DNA of 64,000 nucleotides from BD2-11 clade cluster bacterium bin43 (lineage in GTDB: Bacteria; Gemmatimonadota; Gemmatimonadetes; Longimicrobiales; Gaopeijiaceae), in NCBI GenBank assembly GCA_002238605.1, contig MPMR01000009.1:62001-126000 (forward strand), read 5' to 3'. The notes beneath the pieces were generated by a model that worked only from the letters and a program-made list of their open reading frames with translations, searched no databases and had not been told where the DNA came from. A program made the translations under genes and the position numbers. How positions within the stretch are numbered: position 1 is the stretch's first letter; every line of letters starts with the position of its first letter. Of this stretch, positions 25,751 through 34,890 are shown one piece after another.

Positions 25751-27436
25751 ATGCTGAAGTCTCTTCGTGGCCGGATCATCTTCATCGCCGTGATCCTCGG
25801 GATCTGCGGCTACTACATCTACGCCAACGGCCTGAAACTGGGTCTCGATCTGCAGGGTGGCATGCACCTGGTGGTAGAGATCGACGACCCGGACGGCACG
25901 CTCACCGAAGAAGCGCGCGCCGACGCCATCGACCGCGCCGAGACGGTCCTGCGCACCCGCATCGATGAGCTGGGGGTCGAAGAACCGCTCATCCAGAAGG
26001 TGGGCAACGACCGCATCATCGTGGAACTCGCGGGCATCAGCGACGAGAATCAGGCCAAGGACGTCATCCGGCGCGCCGCCTTCCTCGAGTTCAAGCTGGT
26101 GCGCTCGTGGGTGGATTTCGCCCCGGATCTGCCGCGCCTCGACCGGGTCATCGTCGCGACGCTGGGGGCCGATTCGCTGAGCAGCCTGGGGCGCGACGTG
26201 CAGGCTCCGACATCCTCGATCGAAGAACTGCTCTTCGGCGCCGACGCATCCGAGGAAGGGGATTCCGCGGCAGCCGCGGAGGGTGGGGCCGAGGCGGAAG
26301 CGGACGCCGCTGTGGACGCCGAGGTCGAGCAGGTCGCCGGGGAGGAAGCTCCCGAGGCGGAAGCCGAGGAGGACGACTCCGCCGTCCTGAGCCCCTTCAC
26401 CGCGCTCCTGAACCAGGGGAGCGATGACGGCATTTACCTGGTGGCCGAGGAGGATGTTGAGGCCGCGGAGCTGTTCCTGAGCATTCCGGAAGTCCAGCGC
26501 GCCATGCCGCGCGACATCGCCCTTCAGTGGGGCATGGATCCCATCGCCCTCACCGGCAGGATCTATCGCCAGCTGTATGTCCTGCAGGAGGACGCCTTCA
26601 TCACCGGACAGATGCTCGAGAACGCGGTTTCCGCGCGCGATCCCCAGTTCAACACCCCCCAGGTGCAGTTCGAGCTGTCCCGCCGGGGCGGCCGCCGTTT
26701 CGCCGAGGTAACCGGGCAGAACGTCGGCGAATTCCTCGCGATCGTGCTCGACGGGGAGGTGGTGAGCGCGCCCGTCATCCGCGACCGCATCGGCGCCCGC
26801 GGCCAGATCGATCTCGCCGGGTCGACCCTGCAGGAGGCGAGCGACCTGGCGCTGGTGCTGCGTGCCGGCGCCCTGCCCGCCCCGCTGAGCATCATGGAGG
26901 AGCGCACCGTCGGTCCGTCGCTGGGGCAGGACTCCGTGGATCAGGGCCGCGTAGCCGGGATGATCGGCGTCGTGCTGGTGATCCTGATCATGTGCGCCTA
27001 CTACCGCGTCGCGGGCATCCTCTCGGTGTTCGCGCTGGGCGTGTACGTGATGCTGGTGCTGGGCGGGCTGGCCATGTTCGGGGCGACGCTGACTGTTCCG
27101 GGCATCGCGGGGCTCATTCTCTCGGTCGGCATGGCGGTGGATGCCAACGTGCTCATCTTCGAGCGCATCCGGGAAGAGCTGGATGCCGGCAGAGCCGTGC
27201 GCACCGCCGTGGAGGACGGCTTCGGGAACGCCCTGTCGGCGATCGTCGACGCCAACCTCACGACCCTGATCACGGCGCTGATCCTCTTCCAGTTCGGCAC
27301 CGGGCCCGTGCGCGGCTTCGCCGTCACCCTCTCGATCGGGATCCTGGCTTCGTTTTTCACTGCGCTCTACGTGACGCGCAGCTTCTTCTTCATGTACCTG
27401 TCCCGGAAGAGGGCCACGGACCCCATAAGCATCTGA
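25751..27436 (+). CDS. secD: Protein translocase subunit SecD
   Basis: Inner-membrane accessory subunit of the Sec translocon that, with SecF, uses the proton-motive force to drive late export; 561 aa. An N-terminal membrane segment is followed by the conserved GLKLGLDLQGGMHLVVEID. The P1 periplasmic domain (RIDELGVEEPLIQKVGNDRI) carries an unusual acidic, alanine-rich insertion at about residues 165-220, with runs such as AEADAAVDAEVEQVAGEEAP. The C-terminal membrane part has GMAVDANVLIFERIREEL and five further membrane segments. secF follows after 20 bp. yajC is not present just upstream, where it often sits. Confidence 0.96.
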   Translation: MLKSLRGRIIFIAVILGICGYYIYANGLKLGLDLQGGMHLVVEIDDPDGTLTEEARADAIDRAETVLRTRIDELGVEEPLIQKVGNDRIIVELAGISDENQAKDVIRRAAFLEFKLVRSWVDFAPDLPRLDRVIVATLGADSLSSLGRDVQAPTSSIEELLFGADASEEGDSAAAAEGGAEAEADAAVDAEVEQVAGEEAPEAEAEEDDSAVLSPFTALLNQGSDDGIYLVAEEDVEAAELFLSIPEVQRAMPRDIALQWGMDPIALTGRIYRQLYVLQEDAFITGQMLENAVSARDPQFNTPQVQFELSRRGGRRFAEVTGQNVGEFLAIVLDGEVVSAPVIRDRIGARGQIDLAGSTLQEASDLALVLRAGALPAPLSIMEERTVGPSLGQDSVDQGRVAGMIGVVLVILIMCAYYRVAGILSVFALGVYVMLVLGGLAMFGATLTVPGIAGLILSVGMAVDANVLIFERIREELDAGRAVRTAVEDGFGNALSAIVDANLTTLITALILFQFGTGPVRGFAVTLSIGILASFFTALYVTRSFFFMYLSRKRATDPISI

Positions 27437-27456
27437 ATCGCGAGACCATCTGAATC

Positions 27457-28497
27457 ATGAGACTCTTCGGAAACGCGCGATATCGCTTCATCGAAGCGCG
27501 CAGGAAGGCCTACGTCTTCTCGGCCGTGGTGCTCGCCGTCGCGCTGGTGTCGATGGTGTTCAACATCGTGGACATCGGCAGCTGGCAGAACTACGGCGTG
27601 GACTTCACCGGCGGGTCGCTGGTGCAGGTGCGCTTCGAGGAGTCGATGGAGGCGGCGGAGCTGCGAACCGCGCTGGGCGGCGCCGAAGCCCCTCCCATCA
27701 CCAGCATGGGCAACGAAGGAAACGAGTTCGTAATCCGCGCGCCGCTGGCCGAGGACCGGGAAGTTGAGGCGGTCGCGCAGGAGATACGGGGGCAGATCCA
27801 GGGCGCCTTCCCGGGCCGTGACTTCGAGGTGATGCGAACCGAGCTGGTGGGGCCCAAGATCGGCGCGGAGCTCCAGCAGAAGGCGGCGCTCGCGATCATC
27901 TTCTCCTTCGCGCTGACCCTCATCTATCTGGCCATACGCTTCGAGTTCCGCTTCGGCGTGGCGGCCGTCATCGCGACCGTCCACGACAGCATCATCACGC
28001 TCGGCTTCCTGGCTCTTTTCCGGGTAGAGATCGCGCTTCCGACGGTGGCGGCCATCCTGACCATCATCGGGTATTCGCTGAACGACACCATCGTCGTGTT
28101 CGACCGGGTGCGCGAGAACCTGAACGCAAAGGGCGGCCGCCGGGAGAACCCGGTGGCGCTCGTCAACCGGTCGATCAACGAGACGCTGCCGAGGACGGTG
28201 CTCACATCCGGGACGACGCTCGGCGTGCTGCTTGCCCTCCTCATCTTCGGGGGCGCGGTGATCCGCGACTTCACCACCGTGTTGATCCTCGGGGTCCTGG
28301 TGGGGACCTACTCCTCCATCTTCGTCGCTTCGCCGGCGCTGCTGGAGATCCAGAGGCGCTGGGGTTCCAGGGACCTGGTTGAAGCGCAGCGCGGAGTTCC
28401 GGGGCGTCCCGCGCCCAGGACCGCGCCGTCGGGCCGACCGAGAAAGAGGAAGAAGAAGGGCAGGAAGAGGCGGCGAACCGCGGGCGTTTCCACCTGA
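27457..28497 (+). CDS. secF: Protein translocase subunit SecF
   Basis: Partner of SecD in the Sec translocon, 346 aa, with six membrane segments. The first periplasmic motif is NYGVDFTGGSLVQVRFEE, and the membrane core has LIYLAIRFEFRFGVAAVIAT, VHDSIITLGFLALF and SLNDTIVVFDRVRENL, all conserved in SecF. The C-terminal tail is highly basic (RPRKRKKKGRKRRRTAG), which would favour a cytoplasmic location or ribosome contact. It lies 20 bp after secD and is the second gene of a long housekeeping run. Confidence 0.96.
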   Translation: MRLFGNARYRFIEARRKAYVFSAVVLAVALVSMVFNIVDIGSWQNYGVDFTGGSLVQVRFEESMEAAELRTALGGAEAPPITSMGNEGNEFVIRAPLAEDREVEAVAQEIRGQIQGAFPGRDFEVMRTELVGPKIGAELQQKAALAIIFSFALTLIYLAIRFEFRFGVAAVIATVHDSIITLGFLALFRVEIALPTVAAILTIIGYSLNDTIVVFDRVRENLNAKGGRRENPVALVNRSINETLPRTVLTSGTTLGVLLALLIFGGAVIRDFTTVLILGVLVGTYSSIFVASPALLEIQRRWGSRDLVEAQRGVPGRPAPRTAPSGRPRKRKKKGRKRRRTAGVST

Positions 28498-28595
28498 CGT
28501 TGCCTGGCCGGACCGTTCTGATGTTTCCGGCCGCGAGATCCCTGGTTCCCCGCCGTGCCTGAGCCGTTGCCGGGTCCGCCGGGTCCACCACCGCC

Positions 28596-29405
28596 ATGCT
28601 GTTCGAATCCCACTGCCACCTGACCGACCGGCGCTTCGACGCAGACCGGTCCGAGACCATCGAGCGGGCGCACGCCGCCGGCGTGGGGGCGCTGATCTCG
28701 ATCGCGTCGTCGGCGGCCGACGCCGAACGGGTAGCGGCGCTAACCCGGGCTCACCGGGGCGTGTGGGGCACGGCCGGCGTCCATCCCCACGAGGCTGGCC
28801 GGGCCGGGGCGGACGACGTGGAGCGGGTGCGCGAACTGCTGGAGGTTGAGCCGCGCCTGGTCGCCGTCGGCGAGACGGGCCTCGACTACCACTACGACTT
28901 CGGTCCGCGCGACCGGCAGCGCGAGCTGTTCCGCGCCCATGCCCGCCTGGCCGCCGAGACCGGGCTTCCGCTGGTGGTGCACTCCCGTTCCGCGGACGAC
29001 GACACCCGCGCGGTGATCGCGGAGTTCAGGGGCGCGGCGCGCGGGGTGCTCCACTGCTTCACCGGGGGCATGGGGTTGCTCGAGGGAGCGCTCGACGCGG
29101 GGTGGCATATCTCGTTCACGGGGCTCGTGACCTTCAGAAACTTCGACGGACAGGAAGCAGTGCGGGCGGTGCCGCGCGACCGTCTCATGATCGAAACCGA
29201 CTCGCCCTATCTGGCTCCGGTGCCGCACCGGGGCCGGCGCAACGAGCCCGCCTATGTGGCCCGCGTGCGGGACGGGGTGGCGGCGGTGCGCGGCGAGAGC
29301 GCGGAGGAGGTGGAGCGTTACTCGGCCCGCAACGCCTTCCGCTTCTTCGGCCTTGAAGCGGATGAGGCGGGCGGTACCGCCGAGCCTTCACCGGCCGCGC
29401 CGTGA
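28596..29405 (+). CDS. tatD: TatD family metal-dependent DNase
   Basis: Cytoplasmic TIM-barrel metal-dependent hydrolase of the TatD family, 269 aa, normal length. Metal ligands appear in order: FESHCHLTD (HxH), GETGLDYHYDF (Glu), LVVHSRSADDD (His), LHCFTGG (His), and ETDSPYLAPVPHRGRRNEP (Asp). The family has 3'-5' exonuclease activity and roles in DNA repair and fragmentation. Its stop overlaps the GTG start of mutL by 4 bp (GTGA), linking two DNA-metabolism genes. Confidence 0.93.
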   Translation: MLFESHCHLTDRRFDADRSETIERAHAAGVGALISIASSAADAERVAALTRAHRGVWGTAGVHPHEAGRAGADDVERVRELLEVEPRLVAVGETGLDYHYDFGPRDRQRELFRAHARLAAETGLPLVVHSRSADDDTRAVIAEFRGAARGVLHCFTGGMGLLEGALDAGWHISFTGLVTFRNFDGQEAVRAVPRDRLMIETDSPYLAPVPHRGRRNEPAYVARVRDGVAAVRGESAEEVERYSARNAFRFFGLEADEAGGTAEPSPAAP

Positions 29406-31258
29406 CCCCGCACGCCCGGCCGGTCCAGGTGCTGCCGGACTCGGTGGCCAACCAGATCGCCGCGGGCGAGGTGGTCGAGCGCCCGGCGTCCGTCGTAAAG
29501 GAGCTGGTGGAGAACGCCCTGGACGCCGGCGCCACGCACATCCGGGTCGAGGTGGAGCGGGGCGGGCGGCAGCGCATCCGGGTGGTCGACGACGGGGTCG
29601 GCATGGGGCGCCAGGATGCGATCATGTGCCTCGAGCGCCACGCCACCAGCAAGATCACGAGCGCCCGGGAGCTGCGCGGGGTCGCGAGCTTCGGCTTCCG
29701 CGGGGAGGCATTGCCCTCGATCGCGGCCGTTTCGCGGCTGGCCCTCGAGACCTGTGACGAGTCGGGCGCGGGCACCCGCATTCGGGCGACCGGCGGGACC
29801 ATTACCAGCGTCGACGACCACGCGCGCGCCCGCGGCACCACCATCGAGGCGGCCAACCTCTTCTTCAACGCACCCGCCCGGCGGAGCTTTCTCAAGAGCG
29901 GGGCCGCGGAAACCCGGATGGTGGCCGCCGAGCTCACCTCGCTGGCGCTGGCCCACCCCGGCGTCGCGTTCACCCTGACCTCCGATGGCCGCGCGCTCAT
30001 CGACCTGCCCCCCGACCCCGGACCCGCCCGGCGGGTCGGCCGGCTGTGGGGCACCGACGCCCGCGCCTCCATGTTCGCGTTTGAGGGGGAGGACGGCATC
30101 GGCCGGGTGAGCGGCCTCCTGCAGCGCCCCGACCAGGCGCGTCCGGGCCCGCGCCGCACCTACCTCTTCGTGGGCGGCCGGCCGTTCCGGGACAAGGGTC
30201 TGAGGGAAGCCGTGCGCCGGGCGTACCGCACCACCATCCGCGAGACCGTGCGACCGTGGTTCTTCCTCTATCTTGACCTGCCCGGCGGCCAGGTCGACGT
30301 GAATGTGCACCCCGCCAAGCTGGAGGTGCGCTTCCGCGACCGGACCGCGGTGGAGGGCTTCATCGAGCAGGAAATCCGGCGCGCGCTCGCCGGCGTGGAG
30401 AGCGCCGCCACGCTGGAGTCCGCGACCGCCGGGAATGCGAGTGCGGCTTCGAGCACCGGGGACCCTGCAACGGAATCGAGCCCGTCCCGCGCGCCGTCCA
30501 GGGGCGAGGGCCCACCGGCCGACCGGGTGCGCGAGTCGGCGAAATACGCGCCCGGGGGGTCGGGCCGGTCCTCCGATTCGTCCTCCGATCCCGGCAGGGC
30601 GCAGATCGCGCTCTTCGCCAGTGGAGAGCCCGCGGCCGCCGATGCGGGCGTGCCCGTCCCTCCGGCCGAGGAAGTCCCCGTCGAACCGGCGCGCCTCTGG
30701 CAGCTGCACCGGACCTACATCCTCGCGGAGGTGCGCGGGGGGATGATGATGATCGACCAGCACTCGGCCCACGAACGCATCCTCTTCCAGGAGCTGATGG
30801 AAGCCTTCGGCAAGGACGGGCAGCCCGGCCAACGGCTGCTCTTCCCCATCACGCTGACCCTGCCGCCGGCCGAGTATCAGCATGTCGAGCCGCTGTTCGG
30901 CATGCTCGGCCGCGCGGGCTTCGAGGTCGACGGGTTCGGCGGCAACTCGATCATCGTGCACGCGGTGCCCAACCCGCATCCGTATTTCGACGCCGAGCGC
31001 TGCCTGCGTGAGATGATCGGCGAGCTGACCCACGGATCGGAGCTGCTGCGCGCCGCCCGCAACCAGCACGAGCGCATCGCCATGACCTTCGCCTGCAAAG
31101 GCGCCATCAAGGCGGGCCGACAGCTGTCGCAGGAGGAGATGCGGGAGCTGATCGACCGCCTCTTCGCCACCGATCTCCCGCACCACGACGTGCACGGGCG
31201 TCCGACTGCCGTGCGCCTGTCCCTGTCCGAGCTGGGGCGCCGCTTTGGCCGCACCTGA
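29402..31258 (+). CDS. mutL: DNA mismatch repair protein MutL
   Basis: Mismatch repair ATPase, 618 aa, GTG start overlapping the tatD stop. The GHKL ATPase domain has AGEVVERPASVVKELVENAL, VVDDGVGMG, ERHATSKI and GFRGEALPSIAAVSRL. The transducer domain includes DVNVHPAKLEVRF. A variable linker of about 120 residues follows, then the C-terminal dimerisation domain. The metal-binding endonuclease motif starts at Asp452 but reads DQHSAHERILFQE, with Gln at the position of the last Glu. The later CPHGRP motif reads DVHGRP, lacking the Cys. The nicking endonuclease may therefore be weak or absent. No mutS is in the window. Confidence 0.95.
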   Translation: MTPHARPVQVLPDSVANQIAAGEVVERPASVVKELVENALDAGATHIRVEVERGGRQRIRVVDDGVGMGRQDAIMCLERHATSKITSARELRGVASFGFRGEALPSIAAVSRLALETCDESGAGTRIRATGGTITSVDDHARARGTTIEAANLFFNAPARRSFLKSGAAETRMVAAELTSLALAHPGVAFTLTSDGRALIDLPPDPGPARRVGRLWGTDARASMFAFEGEDGIGRVSGLLQRPDQARPGPRRTYLFVGGRPFRDKGLREAVRRAYRTTIRETVRPWFFLYLDLPGGQVDVNVHPAKLEVRFRDRTAVEGFIEQEIRRALAGVESAATLESATAGNASAASSTGDPATESSPSRAPSRGEGPPADRVRESAKYAPGGSGRSSDSSSDPGRAQIALFASGEPAAADAGVPVPPAEEVPVEPARLWQLHRTYILAEVRGGMMMIDQHSAHERILFQELMEAFGKDGQPGQRLLFPITLTLPPAEYQHVEPLFGMLGRAGFEVDGFGGNSIIVHAVPNPHPYFDAERCLREMIGELTHGSELLRAARNQHERIAMTFACKGAIKAGRQLSQEEMRELIDRLFATDLPHHDVHGRPTAVRLSLSELGRRFGRT

Positions 31259-32243
31259 TTTCCTCGCCATCACCGGCGCGACCGCCACGGGCAAGACCAC
31301 GCTCTCGCTCGCGGTGGCCGAGGCGCTGGACGGCGAGGTCATCTCCATGGACTCGCGCCAGATCTACCGCGGCATGGACATCGCCACCGACAAGGTCGCC
31401 GCAGACATCCGCGCCCGGATCCCGCATCACGGCGTCGACATCCGGGATCCGGACGAATCCTACAGCGCCGGCGAATTCGCTCGCGACGCCGCCCGCTGGA
31501 TGAACGGGATTCGAGCGCGCGGCCGTGTGCCGGTACTGGCGGGCGGCACGGGCTTTTTTCTGAAGGCGCTGATGGAACCTCTGTTCGAGGAACCGGCGCT
31601 GGATCCCGGACGGGTGGAGCGCCTGCGCCGATTCCTGGCGCGGCGCGGGATCGAGGAGCTGGAGCGCTGGGTGCGCGTCCTGGATCCGGAACGGGCCCGC
31701 CTCGCGGTCGCGGGCGGGATACAGCGCATCGAGCGCACGCTCGAAGTGACTCTGCTCACGGGCCGTCCGCTGTCGTGGTGGCACCGGACGGGGCAGGGAA
31801 ATGCTCCGGCGGCGGAAGGGATGGTCGTGGTGCTCGAAGTTCCGCGCGACGAGCTCTACCGCCGCATCAACGCGCGGGTGGGCACCATGGCCGAGCGGGG
31901 AGTGATCGAGGAGGTTCGCGTCCTCGCCGCGTGCGGCTATGGCGGGGACGATCCCGGGATGACCGGCACCGGCTATCGGGAAGTCCTCGGGTACCTGGAG
32001 GGGCGCATGAGCCTCGAGGATGCCCTGGACGCGACCCGACGCGCGACCCGGCGCTACGCCCGCCGCCAGCTGACCTGGTTCCGCAACCAGCTGCCCCCCG
32101 ACGCGGTCAGGATCGATGGCCTGCAGCCGCCCGAGGCTCAGTGCGCCGAAGTACTGGAGGCCTGGCGGGCGCGCGGCGGCGATGATCTGCCGCGGGACCG
32201 GAAGCCGGTGAGGTTACAGGACACGGTGAGGGCGGAAGCATGA
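31245..32243 (+). CDS. miaA: tRNA dimethylallyltransferase MiaA
   Basis: Adds the dimethylallyl group to N6 of A37 in tRNAs reading UNN codons; 332 aa. It starts with TTG at 31245 and overlaps the mutL 3' end by 14 bp. The P-loop is ITGATATGKTTLSLAVAEAL, followed by the substrate loop SMDSRQIYRGMDIATDK. The later segments VLAGGTGFFLKALMEPLFE, GTGYREVLGYLEG and RRQLTWFRNQ are the conserved tRNA-binding and catalytic parts. Order mutL-miaA is common in many bacteria. uppP follows 28 bp later. Confidence 0.95.
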   Translation: MAAPDFLAITGATATGKTTLSLAVAEALDGEVISMDSRQIYRGMDIATDKVAADIRARIPHHGVDIRDPDESYSAGEFARDAARWMNGIRARGRVPVLAGGTGFFLKALMEPLFEEPALDPGRVERLRRFLARRGIEELERWVRVLDPERARLAVAGGIQRIERTLEVTLLTGRPLSWWHRTGQGNAPAAEGMVVVLEVPRDELYRRINARVGTMAERGVIEEVRVLAACGYGGDDPGMTGTGYREVLGYLEGRMSLEDALDATRRATRRYARRQLTWFRNQLPPDAVRIDGLQPPEAQCAEVLEAWRARGGDDLPRDRKPVRLQDTVRAEA

Positions 32244-32271
32244 AGATCGGGGTCGGGGAGCCGGTGGTCTC

Positions 32272-33090
32272 GTGACCACCTGGGAGGCCCTCGTACTGGG
32301 TGTGGTCCAGGGGTTTACCGAATTCCTCCCCGTCTCGAGCTCCGGACACCTGGTCGTCGGCCAGGCCCTGCTCGGGATCGAGCTTCCAGGTGTCGCATTC
32401 GAGGTCGCGGTGCACTTCGCAACGCTGGTGTCGGTGCTGGTCGCATACCGGAGGCGCGTGGGCGCGCTGATGCGCGGATCGGTCCGGCTTGATCCCGGGA
32501 CCTGGCGCTACCTCGGGCTCATCGCGCTCGCCAACGTTCCGGCGGCGGCAGCCTATTTCCTCCTTGGCGATGTCGTGGACGCGGCGTTCGAGGCTCCGGC
32601 CGCGGCGGGCGTGGCGTTTCTCGTGACGGGGGGCGTGCTCTGGACCGCGCGCGCGGCGGTGCGCCGGGGGGCGCCGCGGGTGGAACCTGACGCGTCCGGG
32701 CCATTCCCGGGGGTTCGCGGGCTGGGCGTTGTGATGCTCATCGGGGTCGCGCAGGCACTTGCCCTCTTTCCCGGGATCTCGCGCTCGGGTACGACTGTGG
32801 TGGCGGCGCTCTGGCTTCGCGTCGAGTCCGCCGACGCGGCCGAGTTCTCGTTCCTGATGTCCGTGCCCGCCATACTCGGAGCCACCCTTCTCCAGCTCGT
32901 GGACGCCGGGGAGGCTGCACCCGCCCTCGGCACCACGCCGCTCGTCCTTGGAGCGGTGGCGGCCGCGGCGACCGGCCTGCTCGCGATCAGGATCTTCCTG
33001 ACCGTACTGCGCGCCCGCTCGTTCCACCGATTCGCCCCGTATCCGTGGATTCTGGGGCTGCTGTTCCTCGGGTACCTGTGGCTCGGGTAG
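32272..33090 (+). CDS. uppP: Undecaprenyl-diphosphatase UppP
   Basis: Inner-membrane phosphatase that recycles undecaprenyl pyrophosphate, the lipid carrier for cell-wall synthesis; it can also give bacitracin tolerance. 272 aa, GTG start. The first catalytic region is VQGFTEFLPVSSSGHLVVGQ and the second is ALFPGISRSGTTVVAALWLR. About eight membrane segments are visible, a normal count for the family. The 3' end overlaps the likely start of birA by 13 bp. Confidence 0.96.
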   Translation: MTTWEALVLGVVQGFTEFLPVSSSGHLVVGQALLGIELPGVAFEVAVHFATLVSVLVAYRRRVGALMRGSVRLDPGTWRYLGLIALANVPAAAAYFLLGDVVDAAFEAPAAAGVAFLVTGGVLWTARAAVRRGAPRVEPDASGPFPGVRGLGVVMLIGVAQALALFPGISRSGTTVVAALWLRVESADAAEFSFLMSVPAILGATLLQLVDAGEAAPALGTTPLVLGAVAAAATGLLAIRIFLTVLRARSFHRFAPYPWILGLLFLGYLWLG

Positions 33091-33929
33091 GGCGCCGTCC
33101 GGCCTGGGAGGGCGAACCGGTCGCCCGCTGGGCGAAGCGGTGGGGCGTGCCGCTCCTGGAAGTGCATGCTCGTCTCGGCTCCACCAACGACCGCGCCCGC
33201 CGCATCGCCCGTGCGGGCGCGCCCTCCTTCTCGGTGGTCATCGCGGACGAGCAGACCCGCGGCCGGGGCAGGCAAGGGCGGCGCTGGCTGTCCCCGCCCC
33301 GTGCCGGGCTGTGGATGAGCGTGGTGCTCGCCGGACGCCCATCGAGGCATGCCACGGTCCCGCTCCTGACCGGCATCGCGGCGGCCCGCGCCATCGAGGA
33401 CGTCTGCCCGGACTTGCGGGCGGAGATCGAGTGGCCGAACGATCTTGTCGTCGGCGGCCGCAAGGTCGGCGGCATTCTGTGCGAATCCTGGGACAACGGC
33501 GCCGGGAACCGGGGCATGGCGATCGGAACGGGCATCAACATCTCGCAACGCGCGGCGGACTTCCCGCCGGAACTCCGCGGCCGCGCCGCATCCCTGCGCG
33601 CAAAGGGGGCAACCTCCGTGTCGAGGCCTGTCCTGGCCGGTACGCTGCTCGCCCGGATGCGGGAATTGCTCGCCTCGGGACCGGCCCGGCTGGAGGGTGC
33701 AACGCACCGGGAGCTCACCCGGCGCGACGCCCTTATGGACCGCGCCGTCGTGCTCGGGAGCGGCGAGACCGGAACGGCCCGCGGAATCAGCTCCGAAGGC
33801 GCGCTCCTGTTCGAGGAACCCGGAGGCGGAATGCGCGAGATTCGTTCAGGCAGCGTCACCCCGCTACCCTGTCCGCGACCTCATCCGGCCCCCGGCCCCG
33901 GGGAGGCGGCCCGGTCGTCAACGGCCTGA
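33078..33929 (+). CDS. birA: Biotin--[acetyl-CoA-carboxylase] ligase
   Basis: Attaches biotin to the carrier subunit of acetyl-CoA carboxylase. The GTG at 33078 gives 283 aa and overlaps uppP by 13 bp; other in-frame starts upstream lie deeper inside uppP. Motifs: LGSTNDRARRIA, ADEQTRGRGRQGRRWLSP (biotin/ATP loop), EWPNDLVVGGRKVGGILCE, and GTGINISQ. No N-terminal helix-turn-helix domain is present, so this is a monofunctional ligase, not a repressor. The C-terminal SH3-like domain includes RAVVLGSGETGTARGISSEG. coaX follows 45 bp later, giving two cofactor genes in a row. Confidence 0.92.
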   Translation: MARVGRRPAWEGEPVARWAKRWGVPLLEVHARLGSTNDRARRIARAGAPSFSVVIADEQTRGRGRQGRRWLSPPRAGLWMSVVLAGRPSRHATVPLLTGIAAARAIEDVCPDLRAEIEWPNDLVVGGRKVGGILCESWDNGAGNRGMAIGTGINISQRAADFPPELRGRAASLRAKGATSVSRPVLAGTLLARMRELLASGPARLEGATHRELTRRDALMDRAVVLGSGETGTARGISSEGALLFEEPGGGMREIRSGSVTPLPCPRPHPAPGPGEAARSSTA

Positions 33930-33974
33930 ACCGACATCACCAGCCCAGGAAGAAATCACCCGAGGAACCACGAC

Positions 33975-34760
33975 ATGCATCTGGTACTGGATGTGGGCAA
34001 CACCGAAACCGTTCTGGCCCTCTTCGCCCCCGGACGGGAAAGGGTCGCGGGCCGCTGGCGGGTGAGCACCCATGTGCCGCGCACTCCCGACGAGTATGTG
34101 TTGCTGCTCGGCGCGCTGCTCCGCTCGGCCGGCTACGATCCCGATGGCCTCACACGCGTGGTGCTGGGCTCGGTGGTCCCCTCCGCCTCCGACGTGCTGA
34201 GGGAAGCCGCGGCCCGGCTGGGCTCCGCGGAGTTCGTGGTCATCGACGCGTCGACGCCGCTGCCGATCGTTCTCGACGTGGAGGAGCCGCGCACGGTGGG
34301 CGCCGACCGCATCGCCAATACCATGGCGGCCTCCCGCCTTTTCGGGTGCGACTGCATCGTTGTCGATCTGGGCACCGCCACAACCTACGACTGCATCACC
34401 GCCGACGGCCGCTTCCAGGGCGGCGTCATCGCCCCGGGGCTCATGTCCGGCAAGGAGTGGCTCGCAGCCCGGACCGCCAAGCTTCCACCCGTTGAGTTCA
34501 TCCCCCCGCAGCAGGTCATCGGCAAGCGAACCGAAACCTGCATCCACTCAGGCATCTTCTTCACCACGATGGACGCGATCGCGGGGATGATCGAGCGCGT
34601 GCGAAGGGAGTGGGACGTTCCCGACCCCATGGTTGTGGGCACGGGCGGCTTCTCTCCACTGGTCGCGAAGCACGTTCCCGCCTTCGACCGCGTCGACCCG
34701 CTCTTGACGCTGATCGGTCTGGAGCTGGCAGGGGAGTATGTGGTGGAGCATTCGGGGTAG
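33975..34760 (+). CDS. coaX: Type III pantothenate kinase
   Basis: First enzyme of coenzyme A synthesis, 261 aa, ASKHA fold. The phosphate-binding motif LVLDVGNTETVLALF is at residues 3-17. GADRIANTMAASRLFG and VVDLGTATTYDCITADGRFQ follow, with the catalytic Asp in the first and the second phosphate motif in the last. GVIAPGLMSGKEWLA and the C-terminal GTGGFSPLVAKHVPAFD complete the family pattern. Likely the last gene of the secD-to-coaX run, since 130 bp of AT-richer DNA with a T6 tract separates it from the Fic gene. Confidence 0.95.
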   Translation: MHLVLDVGNTETVLALFAPGRERVAGRWRVSTHVPRTPDEYVLLLGALLRSAGYDPDGLTRVVLGSVVPSASDVLREAAARLGSAEFVVIDASTPLPIVLDVEEPRTVGADRIANTMAASRLFGCDCIVVDLGTATTYDCITADGRFQGGVIAPGLMSGKEWLAARTAKLPPVEFIPPQQVIGKRTETCIHSGIFFTTMDAIAGMIERVRREWDVPDPMVVGTGGFSPLVAKHVPAFDRVDPLLTLIGLELAGEYVVEHSG

Positions 34761-34890
34761 GGTCCCCCCTCGCCCCCTCTTTTGTCCGCCACTATTGCTG
34801 TTTTTTGGCTAACCAAAGAGGTTTCGGCAAGGGAATGACATCCGGCCCACGCCTTGGGCGACGCCCACCAACCCGGAGGGACCCGAACCC

